A DNA stretch of 41,067 nucleotides. Source: Pseudomonadota bacterium (GTDB lineage: Bacteria > Desulfobacterota > Desulfobacteria > Desulfobacterales > Desulfolunaceae). Of this stretch, positions 8,193 through 17,327 are shown piece after piece; within the stretch, counting starts at the first letter, position 1, and each line of letters starts with the position of its first letter. Made by a program: the position numbers and the translations under genes. Under the pieces are notes generated by a model. The model worked only from the letters and a program-made list of their open reading frames with translations. It did no database searches and had not been told where the DNA came from. The stretch spans positions 1 through 41,067 of the forward strand of contig JAHIRD010000023.1 of NCBI GenBank assembly GCA_018818835.1, given 5' to 3'.

Positions 8193-10400
8193 ATGACTAT
8201 TGCTATGCAAGGTTCCTGGACCGTTTCAGTTTTAAGCAAAAATGCGTCCTGGGCTCAACGTTTTGTAATCAATGGATCAACCAATGGTGTGGATGGTGAA
8301 TATTACGACACAAGCCCCCCCGTGTTTGTCACCGGCAACCAATGGGGGATCACCCTGCAACACAATCCAAGCGGTCCGGTCAGCTGGATCCAGAGCCGGA
8401 CACGCATGGTCCGATTCAGGATTTCCGGAGGACAATTTCTGTTTGATATTGAAGGGAATGATACAGGCGGCGACGAAGACTTTGACGATCTCATTCTCAC
8501 CTGTTCCATGACCCAGGCACAAAGCGAATATGTGGTTTACGGCACAGTGAAAAGTTACAGCGGAGTCTGTTCGTTCAACCCATGTTTCCCTTCGAGCTAT
8601 CATGTTATTGATAAGCCCTATCAGTTAAAAGAACTTCTAAAAGACAAGAAGGTCAGAAAAATTCTGGAAAAAATCTATCCGGAACGGATCAAGGAATTTG
8701 AAAAGGTCAAGCCCTTTCCCCAGCCGGATCCGCCGCCTTTCCGACCCATGATGATCCCCAGCGGCTTGAGTGACAGACCCGGATACATGGTTCAACCCCC
8801 AGCAACCACCGCCACCGAAAACATCCGGGCCACCACAACCCTGAAAAAAGCTGTGAAAAAAGGCTCGGCGGACACGGATGCGGGTGGTGTCGAAAAAGCC
8901 GTTTACACCCTTGCGTCTGAACATGCCGCCAGCAGCAGCCTCCTGACCCATGACGACCTGATGATTCTGGGTAAAATCAAGGATGCATTCCGGGTCAAAC
9001 CCTGTGAGGTGGAACCGGTGACCCAGACCATTTTACGCTTTCTGGAATATGACCGCACTGCTGCAGAAAAACTGGGCGACCCTTACACCGGTGAAGGTAA
9101 TAGGTTTGCTCTGGGAGTTAGCGCCACAGACGAATTCGGGACGTATCTTTACCGTTTTTCCCAGACCTATGACCAGCTGGCTGAAGAGGCAGGCGATATG
9201 ACCACGGGAGAAGATGCCGCAATGGAAATGCGACCCGATGTGATCATCCAGCTCCTGGAAACCCTGCCGTCCGGGGTCATGTATGAAACGGCCCCCTATT
9301 ACAATATCCCCAACATAAAATGCATCAATCTCTGTATTCCTTCAGAGGAACTGGTCGTTCCCCTGACATCCTGCCAGGGCGGCCGGGCCATCCAGGCCCT
9401 GGGCAACCTGTCCATCATCACCACCGGCACCACCCTCCACACTGACGGGACCGTTTCCAATAGTAACGAGACTGGCCCCATCGTCGATCATGCGGCCTGG
9501 TACGAGACCTTGGACCTGCATGCCTGTTTTCTGGATACCAACCCCAGGGTTAAATATTACACCCTGAGATCCAGGACACACAGCAGTGACGGCTGGACAG
9601 GCTGGACTTACGTGACCGAAGAATACAAACACTCCAAACAGCAAGGCGACGGATCCTGGAAAAATGAACGTGTTGGGCCGGACGATATCAGCCTGAAGGT
9701 TAACGGACCGACCCAGCCCCCGGTCCTTGTGAGTGCATATCTCAACATTGAGGACCAGAACCTGAACCAGGAATGGCAGAACTGGAAACGCGACCGCAAG
9801 CTTCAAATCAACACGAAATTATACCAGGCAGACTCCGGGCTTGTGGAATACAAAATACAAGGCTACGACGCAGCAGGTGAAAAGGTGACGGCAGCCGTGG
9901 ATACCATCCGTCTTTTCGTCGACAACACCTGGACCAAAGGGGATGTGGATTATGTCAAAATGGGTGCAGAAGATCCCGGTGAATGTGCGTTGTTTGTCCT
10001 TCCCACACCGGGCCAACCCCTGACGGTCCGCTACCGGGTCACTGACCCGGAAGGTTTCATGGCCAATTACGCCCTGACCGTTTACCGGGGTTCCAACACC
10101 TTGGTTCCCACGAAAAATCCGATCACAAACCTCCCTGTAAACGTTTCATATCAGTCGGCATTCCCCTACCGATTCAGGGGAACCCTGGATGAAACCGTAG
10201 ACACCACAGGTTACGTGGAAATTTCCCTGATTCCATCGGGCACTGACAATTCCTGGCTTGCAAACGGGGTTGATTTTTGCGCTTTTTCCTTTGAACTCAC
10301 GGCCCTTGACAGAAAAACCAACGGGACGAGCAAGCCCAGTACCCACATGCTGTGGCGCGAACTGGTCGGGATTACTTACGAATGGCCTGAAACTCCCTGA
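8193..10400 (+). CDS. Large protein of unknown function (735 aa)
   Basis: Not recognised. There is no signal peptide, membrane segment or catalytic motif. The first ~110 residues form a beta-rich unit that opens GSWTVSVLSKNASWAQRF and ends in an acidic GGDEDFDDLIL loop, resembling Ca-binding or carbohydrate-binding beta-sandwich ends. Residues about 145-180 are charged and helical, and about 180-235 are Pro/Thr/Lys-rich linker. A conserved-looking central block has scattered Cys (for example IKCINLCIPSEE). The C-terminal ~270 residues are again beta-rich with repeated Trp/Tyr/Asp (WTGWTYV, TVRYRVTDPEGF), like tandem immunoglobulin-type modules. Monocistronic, closed by a hairpin. It could be a structural or surface protein exported without a classical signal, but nothing proves this. 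Confidence 0.8.
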   Translation: MTIAMQGSWTVSVLSKNASWAQRFVINGSTNGVDGEYYDTSPPVFVTGNQWGITLQHNPSGPVSWIQSRTRMVRFRISGGQFLFDIEGNDTGGDEDFDDLILTCSMTQAQSEYVVYGTVKSYSGVCSFNPCFPSSYHVIDKPYQLKELLKDKKVRKILEKIYPERIKEFEKVKPFPQPDPPPFRPMMIPSGLSDRPGYMVQPPATTATENIRATTTLKKAVKKGSADTDAGGVEKAVYTLASEHAASSSLLTHDDLMILGKIKDAFRVKPCEVEPVTQTILRFLEYDRTAAEKLGDPYTGEGNRFALGVSATDEFGTYLYRFSQTYDQLAEEAGDMTTGEDAAMEMRPDVIIQLLETLPSGVMYETAPYYNIPNIKCINLCIPSEELVVPLTSCQGGRAIQALGNLSIITTGTTLHTDGTVSNSNETGPIVDHAAWYETLDLHACFLDTNPRVKYYTLRSRTHSSDGWTGWTYVTEEYKHSKQQGDGSWKNERVGPDDISLKVNGPTQPPVLVSAYLNIEDQNLNQEWQNWKRDRKLQINTKLYQADSGLVEYKIQGYDAAGEKVTAAVDTIRLFVDNTWTKGDVDYVKMGAEDPGECALFVLPTPGQPLTVRYRVTDPEGFMANYALTVYRGSNTLVPTKNPITNLPVNVSYQSAFPYRFRGTLDETVDTTGYVEISLIPSGTDNSWLANGVDFCAFSFELTALDRKTNGTSKPSTHMLWRELVGITYEWPETP

Positions 10401-10446
10401 CGTTCAAAGGGACGACCCTATCTCCATTATTAAAACATAAACACGG

Positions 10447-10483
10447 ATGCCCGGGTGAGTTTTTAAAACCACCCGGGCATTTG
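10447..10483 (+). terminator. Rho-independent-like terminator
   Basis: ATGCCCGGGTG (10447-10457) pairs perfectly with CACCCGGGCAT (10470-10480) across a 12-base loop and is followed by TTTG. It lies 47 bases after the stop of the orphan gene and faces the convergent HD-GYP gene, so it may serve both strands. Confidence 0.65.
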
Positions 10484-10496
10484 CTTCATGAATGAG

Positions 10497-10513
10497 ATTT
10501 TTACGAAGCCATC
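10497..10513. repeat. Solo end of the MITE-like repeat
   Basis: TTTTTACGAAGCCATCAAAC (about 10497-10516) matches the terminus and flank of copy 2 (ending 1303) at 18 of 20 positions. No body of the element is present, so this is a relic or chance similarity. Confidence 0.35.
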
Positions 10514-10541
10514 AAACCTAAATGGTCTAAATCTATAACCA

Positions 10542-12248
10542 TCAATGTTCACACCCCATATCCTGATTAATCTTCTCGCGCAATATCCGAAACGTGTTAC
10601 ATTTTGCCATGAAGGCGTCCACCACGTCAGGATCAAAATGCCTGCCTTTTTCAAGAATCAGAATTCGTGCAGCTTCCTCATGGGAATAAGCCAGTTTGTA
10701 TTCCCGTTTGGATGTCAGGGCATCATAAACGTCAGCCAAAGAGACAATCCGGGTCGAAAGTGGGATTTCCTCTCCTTTAAGCCCTTTAGGATATCCTGTT
10801 CCATCCCATTTTTCATGATGATGGTAGGCGATTTCTTTTCCTATGGTCAGAAATGATTTCCCGTGGACTGTGGCTTCCACGGACTTGAGTGCATCACCGC
10901 CAAAGGTGGTATGACACTTGATGATTTCAAATTCCTCGGGGAGAAGTTTGCCTGGCTTCAGTAATATGGCATCGGGGATTCCCACCTTGCCAATATCATG
11001 GAGAATGGAGGACTGGTAAATGGCTTCAATGTACTCGTCAGTAATGTAGCCTCGGTATTTGGGATCTTTGGATAGTTCATCCGCAATGATTTTTGAGTAC
11101 TCACGAATGCGTTCAAGATGTGCTCCGGTGCTGTGATCCCTGTATTCCGCAAGTTTGGCCAATCCCAGGATGGTTGATGCACGGGCATGCTGAATGTCCA
11201 GATAGGATTCTATCAGTTGGTTTTCAAGGCGTTTTCGCTCCGTGATATCCCGGACCACCATCTGGAATCCCACATGTCTGCCCTGTTTTGTGATCTGGGT
11301 GGCATTGCATTCCACATTAAACACTTCACCCATGACATTCACCAGCCGGAATTGAAAATCCTTGATACTTTCGATTCCCGGCAGTTTTTCAAGGAGGCTC
11401 TCACGGACTTTGTCGTAATCCATGGGATGGACATAGTCAATAAGACTCATGCCACCGGCCTGGCTTTCAGCAAAACCGACCAGGGAGTAAAACCGGGGAT
11501 TGGCCATAATAACCCGGCCGTTTTTGTTCACCAGAATCACCATGTCCACAATATGCTCATACAACTCACGGTATCGAAGTTCTGATTCTTCCAGTTTCTT
11601 TGCCCGTTTATCCACTTCCTCTTCCAGGTTGTGGGCATAATATTCCAGTTTAAGCCTGAGATCAAACGTATGGATCCGCAGACGTGTATCATTCCAGCAT
11701 TGAACAACGGTAATGAGCATAAAGGAAATGAAAAAGAAATTATTTGTGTAAAACACATTCAGGTCATTTCCATAGGGATGGGTGAACAAAACCACCGGGA
11801 CGACGTAAATCAGATAAACAAGTGTGGCCAAACCGATGGATTGCTGTGTGTTAAGGGGAATGATCATGGAACAGGCGATCAGTACCAGGATCAAACCCGG
11901 ATAATAAAATGACCCGTACCCGCCCATTTCAACAACCATCAAGGAGATCAAACAACTGGCAGGAAGATAAGTAATCACGGCAAGAATGAACGGATGGTCT
12001 TTACAATAACGGGCCTGATGAAAAACAATCATCACCCCATATAGTAAGGCACAGATCAACCGGTAGACCAGAAAGGGAAGAAAACGCTCGGGAACAGCCA
12101 CCAGATCCAGCAGCGAAAAAAATGGGATAAGGGTGATTCCAAGCAGGATCACAACCAGAACACGCTGATGCATTAATGCTTTTGTTTCTTCTTCAAATCG
12201 CTTCCCGCACTCATCCGGGATAGTCTGTGCTAACCATTTGAACAACAC
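10542..12248 (-). CDS. Membrane PAS/HD-GYP signalling protein
   Basis: 568 residues. Five or six membrane segments occupy about residues 28-185, followed by a coiled linker (195-225), a PAS domain (about 226-340, with VVRDITERKR at its end) and an HD-GYP domain (about 350-565). HD (His 417, Asp 418 in ILHDIGKVGIP) and GYP (485-487 in HHEKWDGTGYPKGL) are intact, so c-di-GMP (or cGAMP) phosphodiesterase activity is likely. The start is GTG, with GGAGG 6 bases upstream lying just before the stop of the preceding gene; the 12-base gap implies one operon with the cNMP-binding methyltransferase. The membrane domain looks like a MASE-type sensor; its signal is unknown. Confidence 0.9.
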   Translation of the reverse strand: MLFKWLAQTIPDECGKRFEEETKALMHQRVLVVILLGITLIPFFSLLDLVAVPERFLPFLVYRLICALLYGVMIVFHQARYCKDHPFILAVITYLPASCLISLMVVEMGGYGSFYYPGLILVLIACSMIIPLNTQQSIGLATLVYLIYVVPVVLFTHPYGNDLNVFYTNNFFFISFMLITVVQCWNDTRLRIHTFDLRLKLEYYAHNLEEEVDKRAKKLEESELRYRELYEHIVDMVILVNKNGRVIMANPRFYSLVGFAESQAGGMSLIDYVHPMDYDKVRESLLEKLPGIESIKDFQFRLVNVMGEVFNVECNATQITKQGRHVGFQMVVRDITERKRLENQLIESYLDIQHARASTILGLAKLAEYRDHSTGAHLERIREYSKIIADELSKDPKYRGYITDEYIEAIYQSSILHDIGKVGIPDAILLKPGKLLPEEFEIIKCHTTFGGDALKSVEATVHGKSFLTIGKEIAYHHHEKWDGTGYPKGLKGEEIPLSTRIVSLADVYDALTSKREYKLAYSHEEAARILILEKGRHFDPDVVDAFMAKCNTFRILREKINQDMGCEH

Positions 12249-12260
12249 TTAAAGCCTCCT

Positions 12261-13814
12261 TCAGGATGGTTTTGTCGCCACAGAAAACAGGTTAATTCCC
12301 TGGGCCTCGCTGATCACCCTGACATGGCCCCTGAACGGAGAATCATCATGGAGATGAATCAGGTCTGTTTCGGACCGATGGATTAATTTCCAGTCCAACA
12401 TATGATCCATAAACATCCGGATGGGATTTTTCGGAGAAAAATTCCCCAACATCAATACGCCACCAGGCGCCAACTGGTCGTGGCATCGTGCAACCATGGC
12501 TTTGAAAAGCCTGTCATCAAGATAATCCATCAGACCGGATGAATAAATAATGTCCTGGGGGCCAAAATCATGTTCCACACGCCCCATACACCACTTGACA
12601 AGATTCTCCTGCATCAGGGATATGGTGGCCTTGTGTTCAAACGACGATAAAACAGTATGAGCATATTTCAGGGCATCCGGGTCAATATCCACACAGATGG
12701 CCCTGATGGCCTCACTGTGATCACATCGTCCAATAAAATCGGCCAACTCCCTGCAGGGACCACAGGCAAGATTCATGATGGAGACGGTTTTACCGCTTGT
12801 AATTTTATCGTGACAGATGGTTTCAATCTCCCGAGCCAGCAGATCGCGGCGTTTTCTAACAGCCTGCGCCGCCGGGGAATTGAGACACCAGGCATCCATA
12901 AGGGTGCCGATTTTTCCATCGCCCTGGGGGGTGTCTTGATAAAGCATTTCAATGGTCATGAAGTCCCCGGCATACCCTTTGGGCTTGAAGTAGGACCTTT
13001 CTGCAAAGCGACTGCGCATCACATAGGGGAAGGCTTCTTTGAACAGGTACTGCCATAAAGAGGCTTTGGCATCATCATCAAGAAGAAGGAATTGGAATCC
13101 CTCCATCATGGAATTGAATTCATTGAACATATCTTCCCCTTGCCTTTTCAGGTCATGGGAAATGACTGGGGCCGGATCTTTCTGAAGGAGACAGGAAAAG
13201 TCAAATACGCGGGACTTGAAAAAGGTATCAATCTGGCCTTGAGCCATGATTCCCATGGGGGTTTTTAAAAAATCGTAACGGATCCCGGGTTCAGGCGTCT
13301 GGGTTCGTTGCCCTGTTGAAAGAGACGCCGCATACGCTGTGAGAGGCTCCCGTTCATCCAGGATTCTGCGAAATTTCTGGGAAATGGAAAATGAAACCAC
13401 CATCATCAATTGACCAAAAAGAGAGGTTTTGTTTATCTGGAGGCGATTCAATGCATCACTATCAAAAACATGAATGACAGCATCTTCAACTGCCCGGATA
13501 TCTCTTATCCGATAGGATCTGTCAAAAAATCCACTTTCACCGAAAAAGTGACCGGCACCGATGAGGGCAACCACAATCCGAGTCTCTCCCAAGGGATATG
13601 ACACTTCCACAGCCCCTTGACTCAGATAATAAAAACTGGCCGACTCCATTCCCCCGATAATGACCTCCATATTTTTCCGGCATTGCATGGTTTTTGCGTA
13701 AGGTAAAACCCTATCCATCAAACGGCTTCGGGTTTTATGGGCGATGATGTCGGAAACGTCCATGGGTAGATTTTCCAGCTCCTGGCTCTCCAACGTGTGA
13801 TCATTCTGTTTCAT
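12261..13814 (-). CDS. cNMP-binding domain fused to class I SAM methyltransferase
   Basis: About 517 residues. An N-terminal cyclic-nucleotide-binding beta-roll (about 30-135, with the GHFFGESGFF phosphate-cassette region) is followed by a helical linker (about 140-330) and a Rossmann methyltransferase: SAM motif I NLACGPCREL (about 350-360 region), acidic VDIDPDAL, and IIYSSGLMDYLDD. This combination implies a methyltransferase controlled by cAMP/cGMP or a similar ligand; the methyl acceptor is unknown. The phosphate cassette deviates (RSYRIRDIRA), so ligand type is uncertain. The ATG at 13814 is preferred over one four codons upstream because GGAGG lies exactly 5 bases before it. First gene of an operon with the HD-GYP protein. 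Confidence 0.85.
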   Translation of the reverse strand: MKQNDHTLESQELENLPMDVSDIIAHKTRSRLMDRVLPYAKTMQCRKNMEVIIGGMESASFYYLSQGAVEVSYPLGETRIVVALIGAGHFFGESGFFDRSYRIRDIRAVEDAVIHVFDSDALNRLQINKTSLFGQLMMVVSFSISQKFRRILDEREPLTAYAASLSTGQRTQTPEPGIRYDFLKTPMGIMAQGQIDTFFKSRVFDFSCLLQKDPAPVISHDLKRQGEDMFNEFNSMMEGFQFLLLDDDAKASLWQYLFKEAFPYVMRSRFAERSYFKPKGYAGDFMTIEMLYQDTPQGDGKIGTLMDAWCLNSPAAQAVRKRRDLLAREIETICHDKITSGKTVSIMNLACGPCRELADFIGRCDHSEAIRAICVDIDPDALKYAHTVLSSFEHKATISLMQENLVKWCMGRVEHDFGPQDIIYSSGLMDYLDDRLFKAMVARCHDQLAPGGVLMLGNFSPKNPIRMFMDHMLDWKLIHRSETDLIHLHDDSPFRGHVRVISEAQGINLFSVATKPS

Positions 13815-14210
13815 TGTATCCTCCATGGATGGGGTTAATCATGGGTCATATACAATCACAGGAAACGGAAAAAACTCCAAAACATCACGTCAATTTGACT
13901 TATTAAGATAAAAAGGCAATCGTTTCAGGAATTTATTTATTCCCTGTACCTAACCGTTTTCAGGTGATGGTTTTGAAGAAATCGTCAGCTTCAATGGACA
14001 GGACGCATGCCTTTGTAAAAGAGGGAGAGGACTGATTGACAAGGCAGACGATATGCATGCAATCATTTGTCTTATCAAAGAATAGAGGATAGAGAGAGGG
14101 AAGTCAACAGGATAAACAGATCATTTTAACTCCAATCGTCCCAAGATGAATAGTGTTCACTTTCAGAACACGAAGAGCAAGAAATAAGGAACGATAAGTT
14201 GGCCGTTCCT
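13815..14210. other. Intergenic region upstream of the signalling operon
   Basis: About 396 bases without a convincing gene or stable hairpin. It should contain the minus-strand promoter of the methyltransferase/HD-GYP operon and the 3' end of the radC transcript. Confidence 0.35.
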
Positions 14211-14873
14211 TCATTCTATAAGGCCCTCTTCCTGAAAACTAAAATAACCTTTTTTTGTCACAATAAGATGATCCAGTATCTTTATGCCAAGGAGCCTGCC
14301 TGACGCGACAAGTTGTCTCTGCAATTCAAGGTCATCGTTGCTTGGCCTCAATTCACCCGACGGGTGATTATGGGCAAGAATAACCGATGCAGCCCTGTCC
14401 ACGATCACATCGGCAAAGACTTCCCGTGGATGGACCAGGGTTCTATCCAGAAGCCCGACAGTCACAATGCGTTTCTCAATGACTTCATTGGCCCCGTTCA
14501 ATGAAATGCAGACAAAATATTCCTGATGTTTATTCATGATATCTGAAAGAAGGGGCAAGGCATCCAGAGGCTTGGATATCTTGACAGATTCTACGGAAAT
14601 ATATCGCCTGGCCAGTTCAAATCCCGCCAGAATCTGCGACGCTTTAGCAAGGCCTATCCCTTCGATGGCCGAGAGCAATCCAAGACTGACAGCACCATGG
14701 TTTCGGGATATCAACCGGGACACTTTTGAGGCCAATGACATCACGTCCCTATCTTTATTGCCGCTGCCCAGAATCACCGCCACAAGCTCCGTATCAGACA
14801 AGGCCTGGGCACCCTTTTCCCTGAGTTTTTCTCTGGGGCGCCCGAATTTTGGGAGATCTTTAACTTTTTTCAT
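14211..14873 (-). CDS. radC: RadC family JAB/MPN-domain protein
   Basis: 220 residues, the normal RadC length. The N-terminal ERPREKL-like opening (GRPREKLREKGAQALSD) and a helix-hairpin-helix piece (IEGIGLAKASQI) precede the JAMM metalloprotein core. Its signature HNHPSGELRPSNDD is complete (His 168, His 170, Asp 181). RadC proteins were once linked to recombinational repair, but that role is not established; many copies travel with mobile elements. Here it stands alone between long intergenic regions. The Met at 14873 aligns with typical family starts. Confidence 0.92.
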   Translation of the reverse strand: MKKVKDLPKFGRPREKLREKGAQALSDTELVAVILGSGNKDRDVMSLASKVSRLISRNHGAVSLGLLSAIEGIGLAKASQILAGFELARRYISVESVKISKPLDALPLLSDIMNKHQEYFVCISLNGANEVIEKRIVTVGLLDRTLVHPREVFADVIVDRAASVILAHNHPSGELRPSNDDLELQRQLVASGRLLGIKILDHLIVTKKGYFSFQEEGLIE

Positions 14874-15572
14874 GGTTTATCGCCATTCATCATCTGTTTA
14901 TCGCCAAGGATTCATTAATCTTAAATATGACTTAAATGTAACAAAGAAAATAACATATTTTTTTATATATATTGTTTACCATATGATCAAGTTTTATTTA
15001 AAAACTTACATAATTATCCACCTGCTCACGGTGGTCACTGAAGAACACGAAGACGGGAAACCAAACATACCCTTGACACAGAGGGACGGTAACTGGTAAA
15101 ATTAGATTTCAATGATGAGGTGCATCCCCTCACAACACCTTTCTCAATCTCTTGTTAACTCCATTGGTGATGCGTTATTTCGGTGACCGAGATTAACGTG
15201 GCAACTTCGGATGGCACCCTAAACAAACGATAGATACAAAACCTATACTTATCCCGGTGAAACAACACCTTTGTTTTACGGCCTTGGGCGTTCGAAGGAA
15301 TGATTGTTTTAACGGGTGCCCACCAAAAAACGGTGGATTGAAATTTTAACACGAGCATGGATGAACTGTAAAACACCCCTGATGGGTGGACACCAGCGAA
15401 TGACTCATCTCATCTGATATCTGACTTCCTCCCCTATCCTGTCATTCCAAAAGAGCGGTTTCATACTCAAAGGGATTCAACATTATTTATGGTCGGGCAT
15501 GTACTTGAATCGAAAAGGCATTATCGGTCATGGTTTAAATTCTTATTCACATCAACAAGCAGGAGAAAAACA
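14874..15572. other. Long intergenic region with a possible promoter
   Basis: About 700 bases, A+T-rich at 14930-15020. No coding sequence is convincing; a 73-codon minus-strand frame at 15155-15376 lacks a ribosome site and resembles nothing known. A weak hairpin (CCACC/GGTGG) sits near 15330. The lipoprotein ribosome site AGGAG lies at 15561-15565. Confidence 0.35.
15073..15102 (+). promoter_or_regulatory. Candidate sigma-70-type promoter
   Basis: Perfect TTGACA (15073-15078), an 18-base spacer, then TAAAAT (15097-15102). It points to the OmpA-type lipoprotein gene about 470 bases downstream, a long leader, so it may drive something else or nothing. Confidence 0.3.
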
Positions 15573-17024
15573 ATGAAACCAAAAAAACACCTTATTTTTA
15601 TGGGAATGATTGTCATTATTTTGTCTGCATGCGGATTACAAAAAACAAGCACTGTTGAATCAGGCAACCCGGGAAAGATGGTCAGCCAGTTAGAAAAAGA
15701 TCTTGACACGGCACGAGCAAACCAGTTGAACGTCCTGGCCCCGGAATGGTATGATAAGGCTCAAACATATTACTCCAAAGCCAAAGCCTCCCTGGACAAG
15801 GGGGAAAAGATGTCCGACATTGGTGAATATGTTTCGGAAGCCAACATCAGCCTGGGAAAGGCAGAAGAAATCGCAAAGGTTTCCAGGACGATACTCGGCA
15901 AGGTCAGCGAAGCGCGGCAAAAAGCGCTCAATGTGGGTGCTGAAAAACTGGGTGAACCCTTTATGGATGTTGAAAACAAATATCTGAAACTCAGTAAGGC
16001 CATCGAGAACGATAACATAAGCTATGCCCAGGAAAACAGCACAAAGGTTCAAGCCGCATTCAGGAATGTTGAAATCATGGCCATTAAAGCCAATGCATTG
16101 GGTGATGTCCGCAAGATGCTTGCAGAGGCCGAACAGGACAAAATGTATAAGATTGCTCCCCAGGCCTATGGTGCTGCTGAACAATCATTAAGTGAAGCGG
16201 ACGACTTTATTGCCCAAAATCCCTATGACAATGATATGATCAAGCAGAAAACAGCTGCGGCCGAATTCCAGGCACGTCGGATGATGGCCGTCACTGAAAG
16301 CAGCAAAAAATTCAAGGAAATGGAACCTGAAGAATCCGCGATCTATCTTGAAAGTCTGCTGGGAAGCTTAAGCCAAACCATCGGCACCGGCGATATCCGG
16401 GATAAACGTGTGGAAGAGCAATTTGATCAATTGATCGCAGGGTCAGAGAAGAAAAACCAGACCACGGCATCGCTGAAATCGGATAACACCCGATATCTGG
16501 CCCAGATCGGGGATCTTGAAAATCGTCTTGATGGCCTGAAGGGTTTCTCGAGTCAGCAGGAAGAAGCAAAAAACAGACTGTCAGCTGAACGGGAATTCAG
16601 CGAGTTGTTCAATAAAGTCCAAAGGTCCTTTGATCCGGACGAGGCGGAAGTATACAAACAAGGCGGCCAGATGGTTATCCGTTTACGTGGAATCAATTTC
16701 CCCGTGGGCCAGTCAACACTGAAACCGGAGAACTATATCCTGCTCAGCAAAGTCCAGCAGGCCATCCAGACCTTTGGTGAGCCCTCCGTTACCATCGAAG
16801 GTCATACAGACAGCACAGGCTCTAAACAAACAAACCAGTCCCTTTCCCAGATGCGGGCAATGGCCGTCAAAACCTATCTGGTGGCCAACAAAACCCTGCC
16901 CTCAGACCGTATCCAGGCAAAAGGATATGGTCCGGACAGGCCACTGGCCCCGGACACAACACCCGAAGGAAGGGCTGCAAACAGGCGGATCGACGTGTTG
17001 ATCAACCCGGCCAAAACTCACTGA
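15573..17024 (+). CDS. OmpA-family outer-membrane lipoprotein
   Basis: About 483 residues. A lipoprotein signal ends in IILSAC with Gly at +2 (outer-membrane sorting). Residues about 25-250 are Ala/Glu/Lys-rich helical hairpins of the DUF4398 type (WYDKAQTYYSKAKASLDKGE). A short coiled coil follows near 300-340. The C-terminal OmpA peptidoglycan-binding domain has FPVGQSTLKPENY, TIEGHTDSTG, MRAMAVKTYL and EGRAANRRIDVLI. It probably anchors the outer membrane to the wall. The ATG at 15573 follows AGGAG by 7 bases; an in-frame ATG 28 codons upstream would bury the signal peptide. Monocistronic. Confidence 0.9.
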   Translation: MKPKKHLIFMGMIVIILSACGLQKTSTVESGNPGKMVSQLEKDLDTARANQLNVLAPEWYDKAQTYYSKAKASLDKGEKMSDIGEYVSEANISLGKAEEIAKVSRTILGKVSEARQKALNVGAEKLGEPFMDVENKYLKLSKAIENDNISYAQENSTKVQAAFRNVEIMAIKANALGDVRKMLAEAEQDKMYKIAPQAYGAAEQSLSEADDFIAQNPYDNDMIKQKTAAAEFQARRMMAVTESSKKFKEMEPEESAIYLESLLGSLSQTIGTGDIRDKRVEEQFDQLIAGSEKKNQTTASLKSDNTRYLAQIGDLENRLDGLKGFSSQQEEAKNRLSAEREFSELFNKVQRSFDPDEAEVYKQGGQMVIRLRGINFPVGQSTLKPENYILLSKVQQAIQTFGEPSVTIEGHTDSTGSKQTNQSLSQMRAMAVKTYLVANKTLPSDRIQAKGYGPDRPLAPDTTPEGRAANRRIDVLINPAKTH

Positions 17025-17043
17025 TCGAACGGATTTACCCCAT

Positions 17044-17073
17044 CTCGTTCCCAGGCGCCAGCCTGGGAACGAG
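17044..17073. repeat. CTCGTTCCCAGG palindromic repeat
   Basis: Perfect 13-bp inverted repeat (CTCGTTCCCAGGC, loop GCCA, then its complement) 20 bases after the lipoprotein stop. The CTCGTTCCCA...TGGGAACGAG palindrome is a widespread dispersed element in proteobacteria. It may terminate or stabilise this transcript. The remainder up to 17327 shows no gene. Confidence 0.6.
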
Positions 17074-17327
17074 TCATCCAATGAGGATTTTTTATCCAAT
17101 TGATCCGCCTGATTCATTTGCTGTATACCCGGACATATAAAGTCGTTTCATCTTGGGGCATTGATCAAGCAATCGATTGGTGAGATTCCGTCCATCCCTC
17201 GCATCACAACGTCTGTTGTTAGACCTTGTTTTTCATTATACCAAAAAATAATGTCTGTTCATTCTCAGGTTTTCCATTTATTATATCTCATTTTTTATAA
17301 AACCATCTGATAAACCAGAGATAACCC

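Noticed and set aside
15155-15376. 73-codon minus-strand open frame in the radC-OmpA gap
   Set aside because: No ribosome site, no family resemblance, biased composition; probably chance.
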